From assembly GCA_037974335.1 (NCBI GenBank), contig CM075760.1:35597609-35661608 (forward strand): a stretch of DNA of 64,000 nt, in the 5' to 3' direction. Position numbers and translations under genes: made by a program. Below are positions 32,094-43,215 of this stretch, one piece after another. Each line of letters begins with the position of its first letter. Position 1 is the first letter of the stretch. The stretch comes from Prionace glauca. Taxonomy: Eukaryota > Chordata > Chondrichthyes > Carcharhiniformes > Carcharhinidae. A model generated the notes under the pieces. The model worked only from the letters and a program-made list of their open reading frames with translations, searched no databases and was not told where the DNA came from.

Positions 32094-35000
32094 ATGCACA
32101 CGCCACCAAGAGGCCTGGTATATGCCATTTATTACACTGCTCTTGCAGCAGTTGCTGTTCCAGGTAAAGTATTGCAGCAAGGTGATCATTTTCCAATTAA
32201 GTTCTATCATTTTCCACGTTACTAAATTTCTGCAGGTGGTGGAGGGCTTGGAACCTTATTTGTTTTTTCAGTTGATGTTGCTAGTATTAGGTGATTGGGC
32301 ACATTTGAGCTCATCTGTATCTATGGTTGGATATGGTGCTAATCGGCTTTCCCTATCGCAACCCTCCAGAGTGAAGTTTGCAATCATTGGACTTGCGAGA
32401 AGGAAGTGATGCAATTATGAAATAATGTGTTTGGGTAGATTACACATTATTTGGCTGATGAGGGTAAGTACAGAATTTGGTGCTATCACCTTCAAATTAA
32501 AGCTCAGCCTGCCCAGCGTCATTTCAGGAAAGACTTCGTCAGGAAAAGGATTGGCTTTATCTAGGTTTCTTCAACACACAACACATAGTCAGAATTGAGG
32601 TCAATTGAAATTGTAAGATACATGTTGTTGGAGTTTTCCATGGAATCCGTACAGTGCAGAGGAGTCTGAATGGCCAATGAAATCTGCACCTGTTCTCCAA
32701 CGAAGCATTCCACTCAGGCCCTTTACCCTCACTCCGTGCATTTACTGCACTAACCCGCTAACCAATACCTCTTTGGACACTGAGGGACAATTTACCATGC
32801 CCAATACACCGATCCTGGCATTTTTGGACTGTGGGTGCAAACAGGAGCACCCAGCGAAAATATATGCATACACCGGGAGAATTTGAAAACTTCACACAGA
32901 AGTCACCTAAGAATGGAACTGAACCCGGGTTCGTGACTCTATGACACAGCAACTTAACTACTTTGCCATCCTGTCGCCCTGTGCACATAGGAAAATAGGA
33001 AATAATATAATTATTCTGACATTTGGTACCTCAAGACCACTCTACCATTCCAGCCCAATAGTTTTGTGAGGCAATGAAATAACATACATGGAAACGGGGA
33101 GACAAATCGAGGCAGAATGTGCGTGAGAATTTAGGTAAGAGAATAGTTTATCTGACTTGTGGTATTGAATTCCCGTTTCATAAAAATATGTGTTTAGAAT
33201 TTTCAGCGTCGGTGGAATGCAATGCCATGACCTCCAGCAGATAAGGTATTGTGATACATAGAAACACCTCTGGCCATTGAAAATACAGCCTAACCTTAAA
33301 GTGAGTCTGTCTGAAATATTTTGAGTGATCCTATTGCAGAACGCGACCAGCTGTCCAACTCAGAGCCGCACAGGCCAGAAGAAAGGAAAAGCGTTATTAA
33401 CTGTTGACATCATTGCAGGAATTGCATGGAAATAAAGGGGCTAACAAGTAATGCATGTCACTGTCAAAATGACATGAAATTCGTATTGTTTATACCGAAC
33501 CATGTATGCTAGGTCCAGTATGCAACTAAGCTGGTTTTGGTTCCCAAATACGCCTTCATAGATGTATTAATCAAACACTTAATCGCCAACTTTGTATCTA
33601 AAAACATAATGAATGAACGAATTATGATTGATAAATTAAGACATTACATTATTCTTTCATTTTATGGGATGAACTTATTGGAGGTAAGTTGCAGTTAATT
33701 GTGTTTTGCTCCATCTGAGCTATGAAGGTATCAGCACTTAGATATTTACTGGAATATTCATCTCGGTGTTCTGCTTTCTTCAGTCCGCTTCAATTATTGT
33801 TCTCTCTGGAAGTCATTAACTGTTTGGATTTTCAGCTGGAAATAAATTCACTTGGGACAGTCTTTGTGATGCTTGTGCTGTCCTTGAATTTTCCTGCTGT
33901 AATTATTTCAATCAACCTCTCTGAAATTCATCAAACCAACATAAGACTATTTTCTTCCTTTTACCTCAAAGACTGTTCATTTTCAGTACTTCAGCCGGTT
34001 CCCTCACCCTTCCGTTTGGAAACACAAACCTGAAAGATTTGTAGAAGTTTCCTTCCCTCTCCTGATTGTATCCCCATTACAGTTGAACTAGTGATCATGG
34101 ATATGATATCAGAAAGTTTCCATATTAAAAATAGAGCATTTATTTCTAGCCGTCAGGTGTAACTTCTGTTCATCGTTCTTTTAGTTCCATATTAATGAAT
34201 TAAAATCCTACTTGAAGACATAAAGATATATTTTAGGTCGACATTGGGAAATTTTGATGGAATGCTATGTTGGAGGATCTTTAGTTTTTACATGAGAAGC
34301 TACTAAGTCATCTACTTGTTCGGCATTTCGGTTGGAAGTTAAGGATTGTATCGAAGAAGGTCTCGGAATTTTCACTGAGATTTGTACTTCAATCTACTCC
34401 ATGAAGTTTATGAAGACACATCCAAAAGGATGGTCTATTGTCACCACAATGTGAATGACTCTGGTCTCTTCACATTGTTTTATGGAATCGTATCTTTGCA
34501 ATATCCCTCATGCTTGTTCCATTCGTTATTATACTTGTTATCATGTGCTTGTGAATATTATCCCAGTTGCCATTCTGTTGACTCTGCTCTGTTAACTAGT
34601 TGTCTTAAATATTCATGTATTTTTAACATGTTCTTCACTAGTACACAATCGCCAGCGTCGACATATTGATACATAAACATATTTAACGAAATTCTGTTAA
34701 TTCATTGAAATAACTTTGTTCTCCTGCAATGATCTCTGATTCGTCGTTTCAAGCATCATGACTATGAGATATCTATAATCCAGATCAGTGCATGGCTTCT
34801 GTTTGGAGTATATTCTGTAAACTCTCTCTCTCTCTTTCTTGCTTACAGTTAATTTGGTGGCTATTGTAATCCTGAACCGAGGAAGATGCGGTCTCTCCAG
34901 TTGTATCACTAGGTATGTGGTCTTCATGGCAGTGACTGACCTGCTCGTTATTGTCACCGCAGTGATAATAAACCGGATCCCTGGCATTTATTTCCCCGGC

Positions 35001-35729
35001 AGTTTTTTGTCCATCACTCCGGTTTGCAGTCTCAGCATCACCTTAATTCATGCAACAAGAGACAGTTCTGTCTGGTTAACCGTTGCTTTTACCTTTGATC
35101 GATTTGTGGCCATTTGTTACAAGAAGCTGAAAACAAAATATTGCACTGAGAAAATGGCGGCTGTGGGAATAGGAATGGTCTGTGTTTTAAGTTTCCTTAA
35201 AAGTATTCCTTGGTACTTTATACACGAACCTATTTACATATTTGACAATGTCCCTTGGTATTGTCGACAAAAGGACATCCGTTATACTTCGATTTTGTGG
35301 ACAGCGTTTGATTGGACTGACCGTATTTTAACACCATGCCTCTCTTTCTTTATGATTCTTCTGTTCAATGTGTTGACCGTCAGACACATCCTTGTGGCCA
35401 ATAGAGCCCGCAGGAGACTCACAGCCCAAAGCAATAGAGAGAAGAAGAGTGATAAAGAGATGGAGAATAGGAGAAAGTCCATTATTTTACTGTTTGCAAT
35501 TTCAGATAGCTTCATCCTGTTATGGTTGGCCTATGTTGTACAGTTCTTTTATGACCGATTTACAAAGGATGTTAAAATCAATGGATACAGTGACCCCAAA
35601 TTTATCCTTCGTGAAAGTGCAAATATGCTTCAGTTGTTAAGTTGTTGCACAAACACATTCATTTATGCAGTGACCCAGGGGAAATTCAGGGAGCAGTTGA
35701 CAAATCTGTTGGCTTGTCACCTTAATTGA
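32094..35729 (+). CDS. GPR139-like G-protein coupled receptor, two exons
   Basis: Exon 1 (32094-32163) encodes MHTPPRGLVYAIYYTALAAV then AVP and ends CCAG|GTAAAG. Exon 2 (34849-35729) starts after TTGCTTACAG; G|TT gives Val and the frame runs to TGA, 316 residues in all. Class A landmarks: N25 in TM1, MAVTDLLVIV with D54 in TM2, C83 before TM3, TFDRFVAIC (DRF in place of DRY, residues 107-109), a basic third loop (NREKKSDKEMENRRKS), TM6 LLFAISDSFILLW, and NTFIYA (a changed NPxxY) in TM7. The CGLS..ITRY loop and KLKTKYCTEK are shared with GPR139-like receptors that I recall as multi-copy in sharks; the ligand is unknown. The 2685-base intron contains a SINE. It is flanked by TCR V segments. 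The frame is intact, so probably functional. Confidence 0.88.
32640..32985 (-). mobile_element. tRNA-derived SINE
   Basis: Inverted copy: 'tggaatccgtacagtgcag' at its 3' end, 'ggacaatttaccatgccca', 'gaactgaacccgggttcgtg' (B box) and the tRNA-like head near 32985. It lies in the receptor intron. Confidence 0.8.
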
Positions 35730-35914
35730 ATAGAAATAAATATTCAATAAAGTTGTCAAAACACTTCTAGCAATATATTTGCGTATTGGCAAAAGTTCTC
35801 ATCTTTCTTGGTGTGAAAAAAATTATATTGCTGCCATTTTGTTTCGAAAGGAGAAGGTGAATGAACATCTAATTTTACTCTGAGGCTACTTTGTACTATC
35901 AAGAATGTTTGGGA

Positions 35915-36290
35915 GGCAATAGTCCAGGGTTATTACTGCTCAACTATTAATCCAGAAATGCACATGAAGTTCTGGAGATCTGGGTTTGAATCCTGCAACG
36001 TCAGATGGTGGAATTAGAATTCAATAAAAAAAAACCTGGAATTATGAGTCTACTGATGGCCATGAAACCATTGTCCATTGTCAGAAAAAAAAAACATCTG
36101 GTTCCCTAATGCCCTTTAGGGAAAGATATCTGCCGTCTTTGCCTTCTGCCCCTGCATGCTTTGGCTACATGTGACTCCAGAGCCACAGCGAGTTTGTAGA
36201 CTCTTAATTGTCCTCCGAAATGGCCAAGCAAGCCACTCAGTTATATCTATCATTACAAAGACTCAACAAAAAAATGAAACCGGATGGCCC
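35915..36290 (+). mobile_element. Second tRNA-derived SINE family
   Basis: A tRNA-like head with B box 'gggtttgaatcctgc', then 'ggtggaattagaattcaata', 'catgaaaccattgtccattg', 'catctggttccctaatgcc' and 'ctacatgtgactccagagcc'. This body is unlike the family at 55833; I know it as a common repeat in sharks and other fishes. About 300 bases remain. Confidence 0.75.
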
Positions 36291-36477
36291 ACCTTGCATT
36301 GGTCTAGGCACTGGAAAATAAAACGGCAATTGAAACAGCAATATCCACCTGCAAATTCCTCCTTACTAACATCTGGGGGTTCGTACCAAAATCGCAAATC
36401 TCTTCACTCCACGATGAGGGTCAGCGTTAAAACTCCTTCTGGCAGAGATCCACAACACCTGCAGAATAAGTTAATCA

Positions 36478-36625
36478 TATAATCCCTACAGTGCAGAAGG
36501 AAACCATTCGGCCATATCCTCTGTGTAAATAATGTTTCAAACAACAAAACAGAGGCTGCCCTAGAGATCCACTCCCATAGGTTATAAACTTCTTTCAGGT
36601 ATCCAGAGTCCATTAAGGGCATTAA
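36478..36625 (-). mobile_element. SINE/LINE tail fragments
   Basis: 36478-36520 ('aatccctacagtgcagaagg') is a SINE 3' end; 36545-36625 resembles a LINE ORF2 end ('ccactcccataggttat..'). Confidence 0.4.
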
Positions 36626-36654
36626 ATCAGTTAAAACGTTTCTTTTTTCTCTCG

Positions 36655-37435
36655 GAACAATATTTGATTTGATTTGATTTATTATTGTCACAAGTATTAA
36701 TATAGAATCTCTACAGTGCAGAAAGAGGCCATTCAGCCCATTGAACCTGCACCGACAACAATCCTGCCCAAGTCCTATCCCCATTCTCCCCATAAGCTGA
36801 TGCATTTACCCTACTTAATCCCCCTGACACTAAAGGGCAATTGAGCATGGCCAATCCACCTAATCTGCACATCTCTAGGGTGTGGGAAGAAACCAGAGCA
36901 CCTGGAGGAAACCCACACAGACATGGTGAGAATGTGCAAACCCCACACAGGCAGTGACCTGAGCCGGGAATCGAACCCAGGTCCCTGGCACTGTGAAGCA
37001 GCAGTGCTGACGACTGAGCCACCGTGAAAAATATCGTTTCTTGCGCGCTATAGAGACAAAACATACCGTTCATAGAGAAGGGAACGAGAGAGTGCAGAAT
37101 ATAATTTTACAGTCACAGCTGGAGTGTAGAGAAACATACACTTCATGGAAGGTAGATTAATTCAAAAGTCTGATAGTAGCAGGGAAAAAGTTATTCATGA
37201 GTCTATTGGTACGTGACCTCAGACTTTTGTATTTTTTCCCGACGGGAAGAAGATGGAAGAAAGAATGTTTTGGGTTCCTTAATTATGCTGGCTGCTTTGC
37301 CGAGGCAGCGGGAAGTGTAGGCAGAGTCAGTGGAATGGAGGCTGGTTTGCCTGATGGTTTCGGTTACATTCACAATCTTTTGTAGTTCTTTGCGTAACAG
37401 TTGATTCAAGGGTCCAGCTGCCGGGATGAGCATTG
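36655..37435 (+). repeat. Dispersed repeat split by a SINE
   Basis: 36655-36703 ('tttgatttgatttattattgtcac') and 37030-37435 ('tcgtttcttgcgcgctatag', 'ctggctgctttgccgaggca') are two halves of one element. The gap is filled by the SINE at 36705-37029. I know this sequence as a common elasmobranch repeat of unclear class. Confidence 0.7.
36705..37029 (-). mobile_element. tRNA-derived SINE inside another repeat
   Basis: Inverted full-length copy: 3' end 'agaatctctacagtgcagaa', core 'aaacccacacagacatggtg', tRNA-like head 'cgggaatcgaacccaggtcc' to 'gactgagccaccgtg'. It interrupts the repeat at 36655-37435. Confidence 0.85.
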
Positions 37436-37439
37436 ATTT

Positions 37440-38030
37440 CCATGATTCCAGGTTAATATGAGTATTGTTTCACTCCACAGGACAATTGGATTATTTCTCT
37501 CATAAAAACAATCTGGGCAGCTATTGTGTGAACCTGATGGAAACTGACCGCCTGTTCAAGGAGAGCGGGTTATTGAGGCACCAAGAGGCTGCTTCCGATC
37601 TAAGCCTCAGTTATTAACCTAATCACCGCCACAAAGCTTTACATTAATCTACTCGCATTTAAATAATTTAATATAAGTTAAATATTCATTGTCAAAATGG
37701 TGCAAATATCTCAAAATTAACAGTACAAGTATTATTCTACAAACACCATTTGCCAGGGGAGGTTCAGTTCTTCGCTCTATCGCCTGTGAAGCAGATATTT
37801 TCACAATCCCAGTCTCACGATGCATTCAGATGCGCCAGTGCAAACCGAGGGGAATGATAAAATGTGAGACATGCCGGATTTCGGATGAGATGTTTAATTA
37901 GGGGCATCGACTACCCTCTCAGTTCGGAGTTGCAGATCATAAGGACGCTATTTCGAAGACGAGCTGTGGAATCTCTCTTGCATCTAAACACACTGTGGGG
38001 CACCAAGAAAGGTCAGATAAGTACACTATC
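37440..38030. other. Gene-free stretch
   Basis: I recognise nothing here. Confidence 0.45.
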
Positions 38031-38069
38031 ATTCACTCAATTGCCCAAATTACTGAGTGACGCTGTGAG

Positions 38070-38108
38070 AGTTTTTGTACAGGTTCAGCCCAGCTCTGTG
38101 TCTCTGTG
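38070..38108 (-). other. V-segment 23-RSS
   Basis: Heptamer CACAGAG (38108-38102), a 23-base spacer and nonamer ACAAAAACT (38078-38070). Identical in heptamer and nonamer to the signal at 27819. Confidence 0.9.
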
Positions 38109-38883
38109 GGTCTCAGTGCGCAGAAATACACCCCGGAGTCTCTCAGCTCTGTTTTAGACACTTTCAACGGGACGGTGCTCTTCACAAAATCAAACTCCGC
38201 AGAGAATCGGTCCCCAGGGAATCTCTCTGTGTTCCCGTTGTATCTATCTCTCCGAAACAGAAACTCCATGGACCCGCTGGGATACTGATAATACCAGAAT
38301 ATATTCGGGCTGTTGTCTGTAGTTGTAAAGTTACAGAACAACTGAATATCATCTCTTTCACTCACTGTGACTGCAGACGGTGTCTGTGTTACAGAGTCTC
38401 CTCCACAATGTCCTGTAAGAATTAAGAACAACATGAAATCAGACGATGTCAGTAAAATACGTTTATCCGACAGAATTGTCTTCTTGCCCTGAATTACAGC
38501 CCGATAAACAAATCGGCGTCACTAAAGTTAAACATAGTTCCCACAGCTCAGGACCTGGAACTGGGAAGTGTTTGGATTGAATACTAATCTTTACATGAAC
38601 GTACATTGACACTGTCTATCGGGATCAGTCCCCCGCCTGCGTTTCATGTAACTTGAAAGAGAAACCAAATACTATCCATAGGTTTTAAACTCCAGTGTTT
38701 GCCACAGGCCGTGTGGAGACAAAGCGGATCTGGTTAATTTACCAATCTTTGATCAATCTATTGTTACCTATGAGTTAATTTAATGAGTAACAAAGATGTG
38801 AAACACGGGTTTGTGCAACTTGTGAATTTACCGATTAACAGAGCAGCCGCAGTGAGGAATAAACACGAAGTAATGGGTGGCAT
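38109..38883 (-). CDS. TCR V segment, alpha/delta type
   Basis: Leader exon 38883-38832 encodes MPPITSCLFLTAAALLI and ends in GTAAAT. The V exon runs 38412-38109 after a TTACAG acceptor; the intron is 419 bases. The domain has HCGGDSVTQTPSAVTVSE, first Cys in QLFCNF, core IFWYYQY (Tyr where most V domains have Arg), DRFSAEF, and DSGVYFCALRP before the 23-spacer signal. The frame is intact. It belongs to the same subfamily as the V at 27858: same leader length, same RSS, similar FR1 and FR3. Probably usable; the WYYQ change could weaken folding or pairing. Confidence 0.88.
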
Positions 38884-38985
38884 GTTTGCAGAGAGCTCCT
38901 GGCACAGCTAACAGCAATGGGCTGAAGCTCAAATTGATTCACTCAAGGGTTGAGCAGAGGGTGAGTAACGCCCACCGCTTCGCTG

Positions 38986-39010
38986 ATTGGTTCATTGCCG
39001 ACAGCGTCAT
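38986..39010 (-). promoter_or_regulatory. Putative V promoter elements
   Basis: ATTGG (38986-38990) and a CRE-half-like GCGTCAT (39004-39010) lie about 100-130 bases upstream of the leader ATG, in the same order as in the 28 kb V promoter. Confidence 0.35.
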
Positions 39011-40084
39011 TAGTTGGCATTCAATCATCTTCCAACTTATTCAACCAATGGCTTCAATCTCTTTGGATCTTCAATGTCTATACTGGGCGCGAGTTGAAAG
39101 GAGCAAAATGTAAACTTGGTACTTTACAAGGAATAAACTAAAAAATAATCCTTTCACAAGTTCAATTTCACTGCAGTGTTAATGCAATCCTTTTGTAACA
39201 CCGACAAATAAACATTAAAACAAAAAAAGTGAGAACAAGCTGCGGATGGCATTAAACTGAAACAGAATCCGAGGTTTCTGATCAAGGAAAGAGATTTCAG
39301 AACACAAGGGGGCACATGTAAACCCACACACAGAATTGTTGAGAACATAGTTCAAACACGTGGGTCCGTTCAGTGACTCTTCAAACCTTAGCTTTAACCT
39401 CAAGGACAGTGTTTAAGAGAGAGACTGGGAAAGATGGTGAGGGAATGAGAGAGCACGATACTCGCCGGAGAACTGAGCAAATCGGGGTATTTTCTGTGGA
39501 GCAGCAATTCTGTTCAGAAGTGATTTTCAGACTTGTATCCAATCAAGGCAGATTTGGAAAAGGTTGAAAAGGAGCAGAGACAATCGGCTCGCCCCTCAAT
39601 GCGTGACTGGATGGCGGCATTTCCCCTGATCTTTATGCAGTGGAGGGAGCGATTAACAGACTGCGGTTTGAGCAGTCGACTGTTAGAGGATGCGATGGTT
39701 CACGCCAAACTGTAATGTGGATAATGTATAACTAATTTTCAGAGACAAGTGGATAAATATTTGACCAGCAAGTGAAATTATTAAGAATATAAGATATATT
39801 GAATGCAAGTGCCGATAAAGAATAAGTGGATAACCCATCAACTGAGACAGTACAATGGGCCGAATGGTCTCTGTTAGTGCTACAACAATTTACAAACAAA
39901 AACAAAGCTTGAATGCCAGAAATTTACATGGATACACAGAATGGGAGATTAAAACTTAAAGAAACTCAAGGTTACACACACACAAACTGAGAACTGCTCA
40001 CTGTTAGCAAGGATATATAGGGAATCTGGGGATTCTGAAGAGAATAAAGTGAAAAAACTAGGAAATAATGAACAGAGAAGGCAA
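39011..40084. other. Gene-free stretch
   Basis: No gene recognised. A short SINE-like 'caatgggccgaatggtctct' piece lies at 39853-39875. Confidence 0.45.
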
Positions 40085-40995
40085 CAGGGTGTGGAGAGTC
40101 TGCAGAAGGATCTAGATAGGCTGGGCGAATGGGCCAGGAAATGGCAAATGGAATTTAATGTTGGCAAGTGTGAGGTGGTCCACTTTGGTAGGAGGAATGG
40201 TAGGAAGGACTATTACTTACGGGGCGAAAAACTGCAGCAGGCGACGGTGCAGAGGGACCTCGGGGTCCTTGTGCATGAGTCGCAAAAACCCAGCTTGCAG
40301 GTGCAGCAGGTGGTCAGGAAGGCGAATGGGATGCTGGCCTTCATAGCGAAGGGGATTGAATATAAAAGTAGGGAGGTCTTGCTGCAGCTGTATAGGGCAT
40401 TGGTGAGGCCGCAGCTGGAGTACTGTGTGCAGTTTTGGGCGCCGCACCTGCGCAAGGATGTTTTGGCCCTGGAGGGAGTGCAGAGGAGGTTTACTCGGCT
40501 GATACCGGAGTTGAGGGGATTGAGCTATGAGGAGAGGCTGAATAAACTAGGCTTGTACTCGTTAGAGTTTAGAAGAATGAGGGGAGATCTTATTGAGACG
40601 TATAAGATGATGAATGGGATGGATAGGATAGAGGTGGAGAGACTGTTCCCGCTCAAAAAAGACAGTAGGACTAGGGGGCACAGCCTCAAGATAAAGGGGG
40701 GGCGGTTTAGAACAGAGTTGAGGAGGAACTTCTTCACTCAAAGGGTGGTGAATCTCTGGAATTCTCTGCCCGTTGAAGTGGTGGAGGCTGCCTCGCTAAA
40801 TATTTTTAAGAAACGGGTTGATGGGTTTTTGATAAGAGAAGGGATTAAGGGTTATGGGGAGAGGGCGGGAAGGTGGAGCTGAGTCACGACAGATCAGCCA
40901 TGATCTTATTGAATGGCGGGGCAGGCTCGAGGGGCCAGATGGCCTACTCCTGCTCCTATTTCTTATGTTCTTATGTTGTTATGTTCTTAATGGCA
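40085..40995 (+). mobile_element. CR1 LINE, 3' part
   Basis: An open frame to 40882 covers the C-terminal reverse-transcriptase region: WQMEFNVGKCEVVHFG, RDLGVLVHES, YCVQFWAPHLRKDV, RRFTRLIPELRGLSYEE and FFTQRVVNLWNSLP. The 3' end is 'cttatgttcttatgttgtta'. It is 5'-truncated; the first codons are part of the host DNA. It is almost identical over its last 490 bases to 60891-61385, so both are young. Confidence 0.93.
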
Positions 40996-41059
40996 AAACA
41001 AGAAAAGTTATGAAATAGTAAAATTTAGATAGCTGAATGACAAAAAATGATGATCATCC

Positions 41060-41379
41060 ATTGAAATTAAAGGGCAAGCAGAGCTTTTTGAGCAGAATGG
41101 TTCAGATTCCCATCCCCTTTGATGTGAACAAGTTGTTTCTGATTTCACTACAGATCTTGTCTGCTAAACATTGACTGAACACGAGGTGAATGTGAGAAGC
41201 TGAAGTTTCCAGTTGAAGAAGTTCCCAGTGTCTCTGAGCAGCTGAACTGGGGAAACCTTTGGGCAGAGACTGTCCTGCTGCTATTTCCCTTCCTGGCCAC
41301 CAGGGGTCGCTGTAACACTCCCAGGCACTACACTACGCAGTGTCACCTCTTGCCCACTCCGGCCCGGCCGCTGCTCATT
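41060..41379 (+). repeat. Near-identical duplicate of 23420-23743
   Basis: See the partner copy at 23420. Here the segment runs straight into the CpG-rich promoter-like region. Confidence 0.8.
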
Positions 41380-42060
41380 GGCGGAACATCCGGGACCTGA
41401 AGAGAGGCGGGGCCAGCCGCCATATTGCCGTGATGTCACCGTCAGCCCCTCCCCCCCAGCCGAGGAAAAAGCGACGGTTCAGAAATGTAGAAAGTGAGAG
41501 AAATTCCCTCCCGGAAATCCCGCCAGGAGCGGAATTAAAATTAAATAAAATACATATTTTTATAAGAAACAGGTAGCGGAACCGCGCATGTGCTGTAGTA
41601 TTTTCCCAGAGCGCACCGCGCGGTGGTGATTGAAAAACAGACGCAATAAAAACAGAAACGATTTTCCCGAATGGAGAAGGAACCGAAAGTCTGACGGGTG
41701 AGACTGTGAATAATAATTATCAGAATTCAAAATATTAAAAGATTAACATGGAACTGCCTGGGCGCATGTGCGGGAGGGGATGTCAACCAGAGAGCAGCGC
41801 GCAGGACGCCGTCTCCCTTCGCAACGCAAGATGGCGACTGGCCGTCTCCCCTAGCAACGCAAGATGGCGGCTGGCCGCCTCCCCTCGCAACGCAAGATGG
41901 CCGCTGGTGGTCTCCTCTGGCAACGCAAGATGGCCGTCTCCCCTGGCAACGCAAGATGGCGGCTGGCCATCTCCCCTGGCAACGCAAGATGGCCGCTGGC
42001 CGTCTCCCCTGGCAACGCAAGATGGCCGCGGGCGATGGGTGTGATTGTGGCGCAGGCGCA
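41380..42060. promoter_or_regulatory. CpG-rich promoter-like region with YY1-type array
   Basis: Visible motifs: ETS-like ccgga sites (41388-41395, 41513-41520), a CRE-half 'tgatgtcacc' (41430-41440), NRF1-like 'gcgcatgtgc' (41585-41594 and 41763-41772) and 'gcgcaggcgc' (42049-42058), and seven 'caagatggc' YY1-type sites at 41809-42032. A donor-like 'cggGTGAGAC' at 41696-41706 could end a noncoding first exon. The mixture is typical of TATA-less housekeeping or zinc-finger gene promoters. No coding gene that it would serve is recognised nearby. Confidence 0.5.
41809..42032 (+). repeat. 33-base tandem repeat, seven units
   Basis: Six units of 33 bases and one short unit of 26 (41908-41933). 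Consensus: 'ccgtctcccctggcaacgca' followed by 'agatggccgctgg'. Each holds a YY1-type AAGATGGC site next to a GGCAACGC sequence resembling half an RFX X-box. Because 33 is a multiple of three, long false open frames appear on both strands. Confidence 0.92.
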
Positions 42061-42254
42061 GTGAGGTCTGCCTGCAGCCCATTGTCCAGGTTGCCCCCAG
42101 TGGATGTGGTGGGGATGGTGCAGCAGATGGAGCAACAATCCCAGTTTCAATGGGGGGAGAGAAGCTGCAATGCTGCTCCCTGTTGTTCACTCCTCTCCCC
42201 AGTCTCAGCATTGCAGAGTCTTGAAACAAGAGGGTGCAATGTCACAGCGGCAGA

Positions 42255-42520
42255 TAGACCTTCAGTTTAAATTTATTTATTAGTGTCACTAATAAGTCAG
42301 CTCACATTAACACTGCAGTGAAGTTACTGTGAGAATTGCCCTAGTCTCTACATTCCTGTTGGGGTAACACTGAGGGAGAATTGAAGCCTGGCCCAATGCC
42401 CCCTAACCCAGCACGTCTTTCAGACTGGAGGAGGAAACCCACACAGAAACGGGGAAAAGGTGCAAATGACCCACAGGTCCCTGGCACAGTGAGGCTGCGG
42501 TGTTACCCACTGTCCCACCA
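42255..42520 (-). mobile_element. Degenerate SINE with adjoining repeat
   Basis: 42255-42335 has 'tttattagtgtcactaataa' and 'cattaacactgcagtgaagt'; 42410-42520 has 'gaggaggaaacccacacaga' and 'ctggcacagtgaggctgcgg', an inverted, worn SINE. Confidence 0.55.
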
Positions 42521-42712
42521 TGCTGACACTGGGGATAATGTATTTGGGGGGAACACGGGGCAGGTGGGGGTATCACCAACTCAATTTGATGGGGGGGGAG
42601 GAGGTGGAAACATCAGGAAAAATCATCTTTGTCTCAAAACATTCTTCTATTTTTCCTCTTGTTTCTTATTGAAAACCAGCTCACTCCTCCATCCCTCCCA
42701 TCAATAGGGTTA

Positions 42713-43215
42713 ACAGAACGCAGAGAAAAGGTTACAGCGCAGGAGAGGCCATTCAGCCCATCACATCTGCACCAGCTCGGGAAATAAAGACTAGCTGTCC
42801 ATTCGAATCCCACCTTCCAGCAACCCAGCCCCTGAGCCTCCTTTTTACAGGGCACAGAGTTTTAGCGACAGATCCGAGTGCCGAGGGGTTTCTATCTGAA
42901 CCATCAGTTTAGGCAGCGCTTTGCAGGCATCCTCCACCGTCTGAGTGAGAAGCATCTTCCTTATGGCCCTTGTAATCCTCCTACCGATTATCTTCAATCT
43001 GTGTGAACCCCACAGATTGAAGGTGATCAAAGGCCTGTTTCCCCCAAACAGTCTCTGTTTGGGGGAAACAGGCCTTTCCTGTCCATTCTGTCTTGCCCCC
43101 CTCAGAATGTCAGACACCTCAGTTCGGTCACCTCTCAGGAAAACAACCCTCGCCAATCCATCCTTTCCTCACCGCTGCAACTTCCCCAGTCCTGGCAAAA
43201 CATTTGTAAATCCAA
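42713..43215 (-). mobile_element. Worn LINE 3' fragment with palindromes
   Basis: 42713-42760 ('gcagagaaaaggttacagcg') repeats 23028-23080. 42845-43200 keeps a minus-strand trace of ORF2 (FLRGDRTEVSDILRG). Two perfect hairpins lie inside (42992-43022 and 43029-43077), described in the findings. Confidence 0.5.

Noticed and set aside
41727-42270. Long overlapping open frames on both strands over the 33-base repeat
   Set aside because: The unit length is a multiple of three and free of stops, so all copies stay open together. The peptides are repeats of the same unit with no domain.
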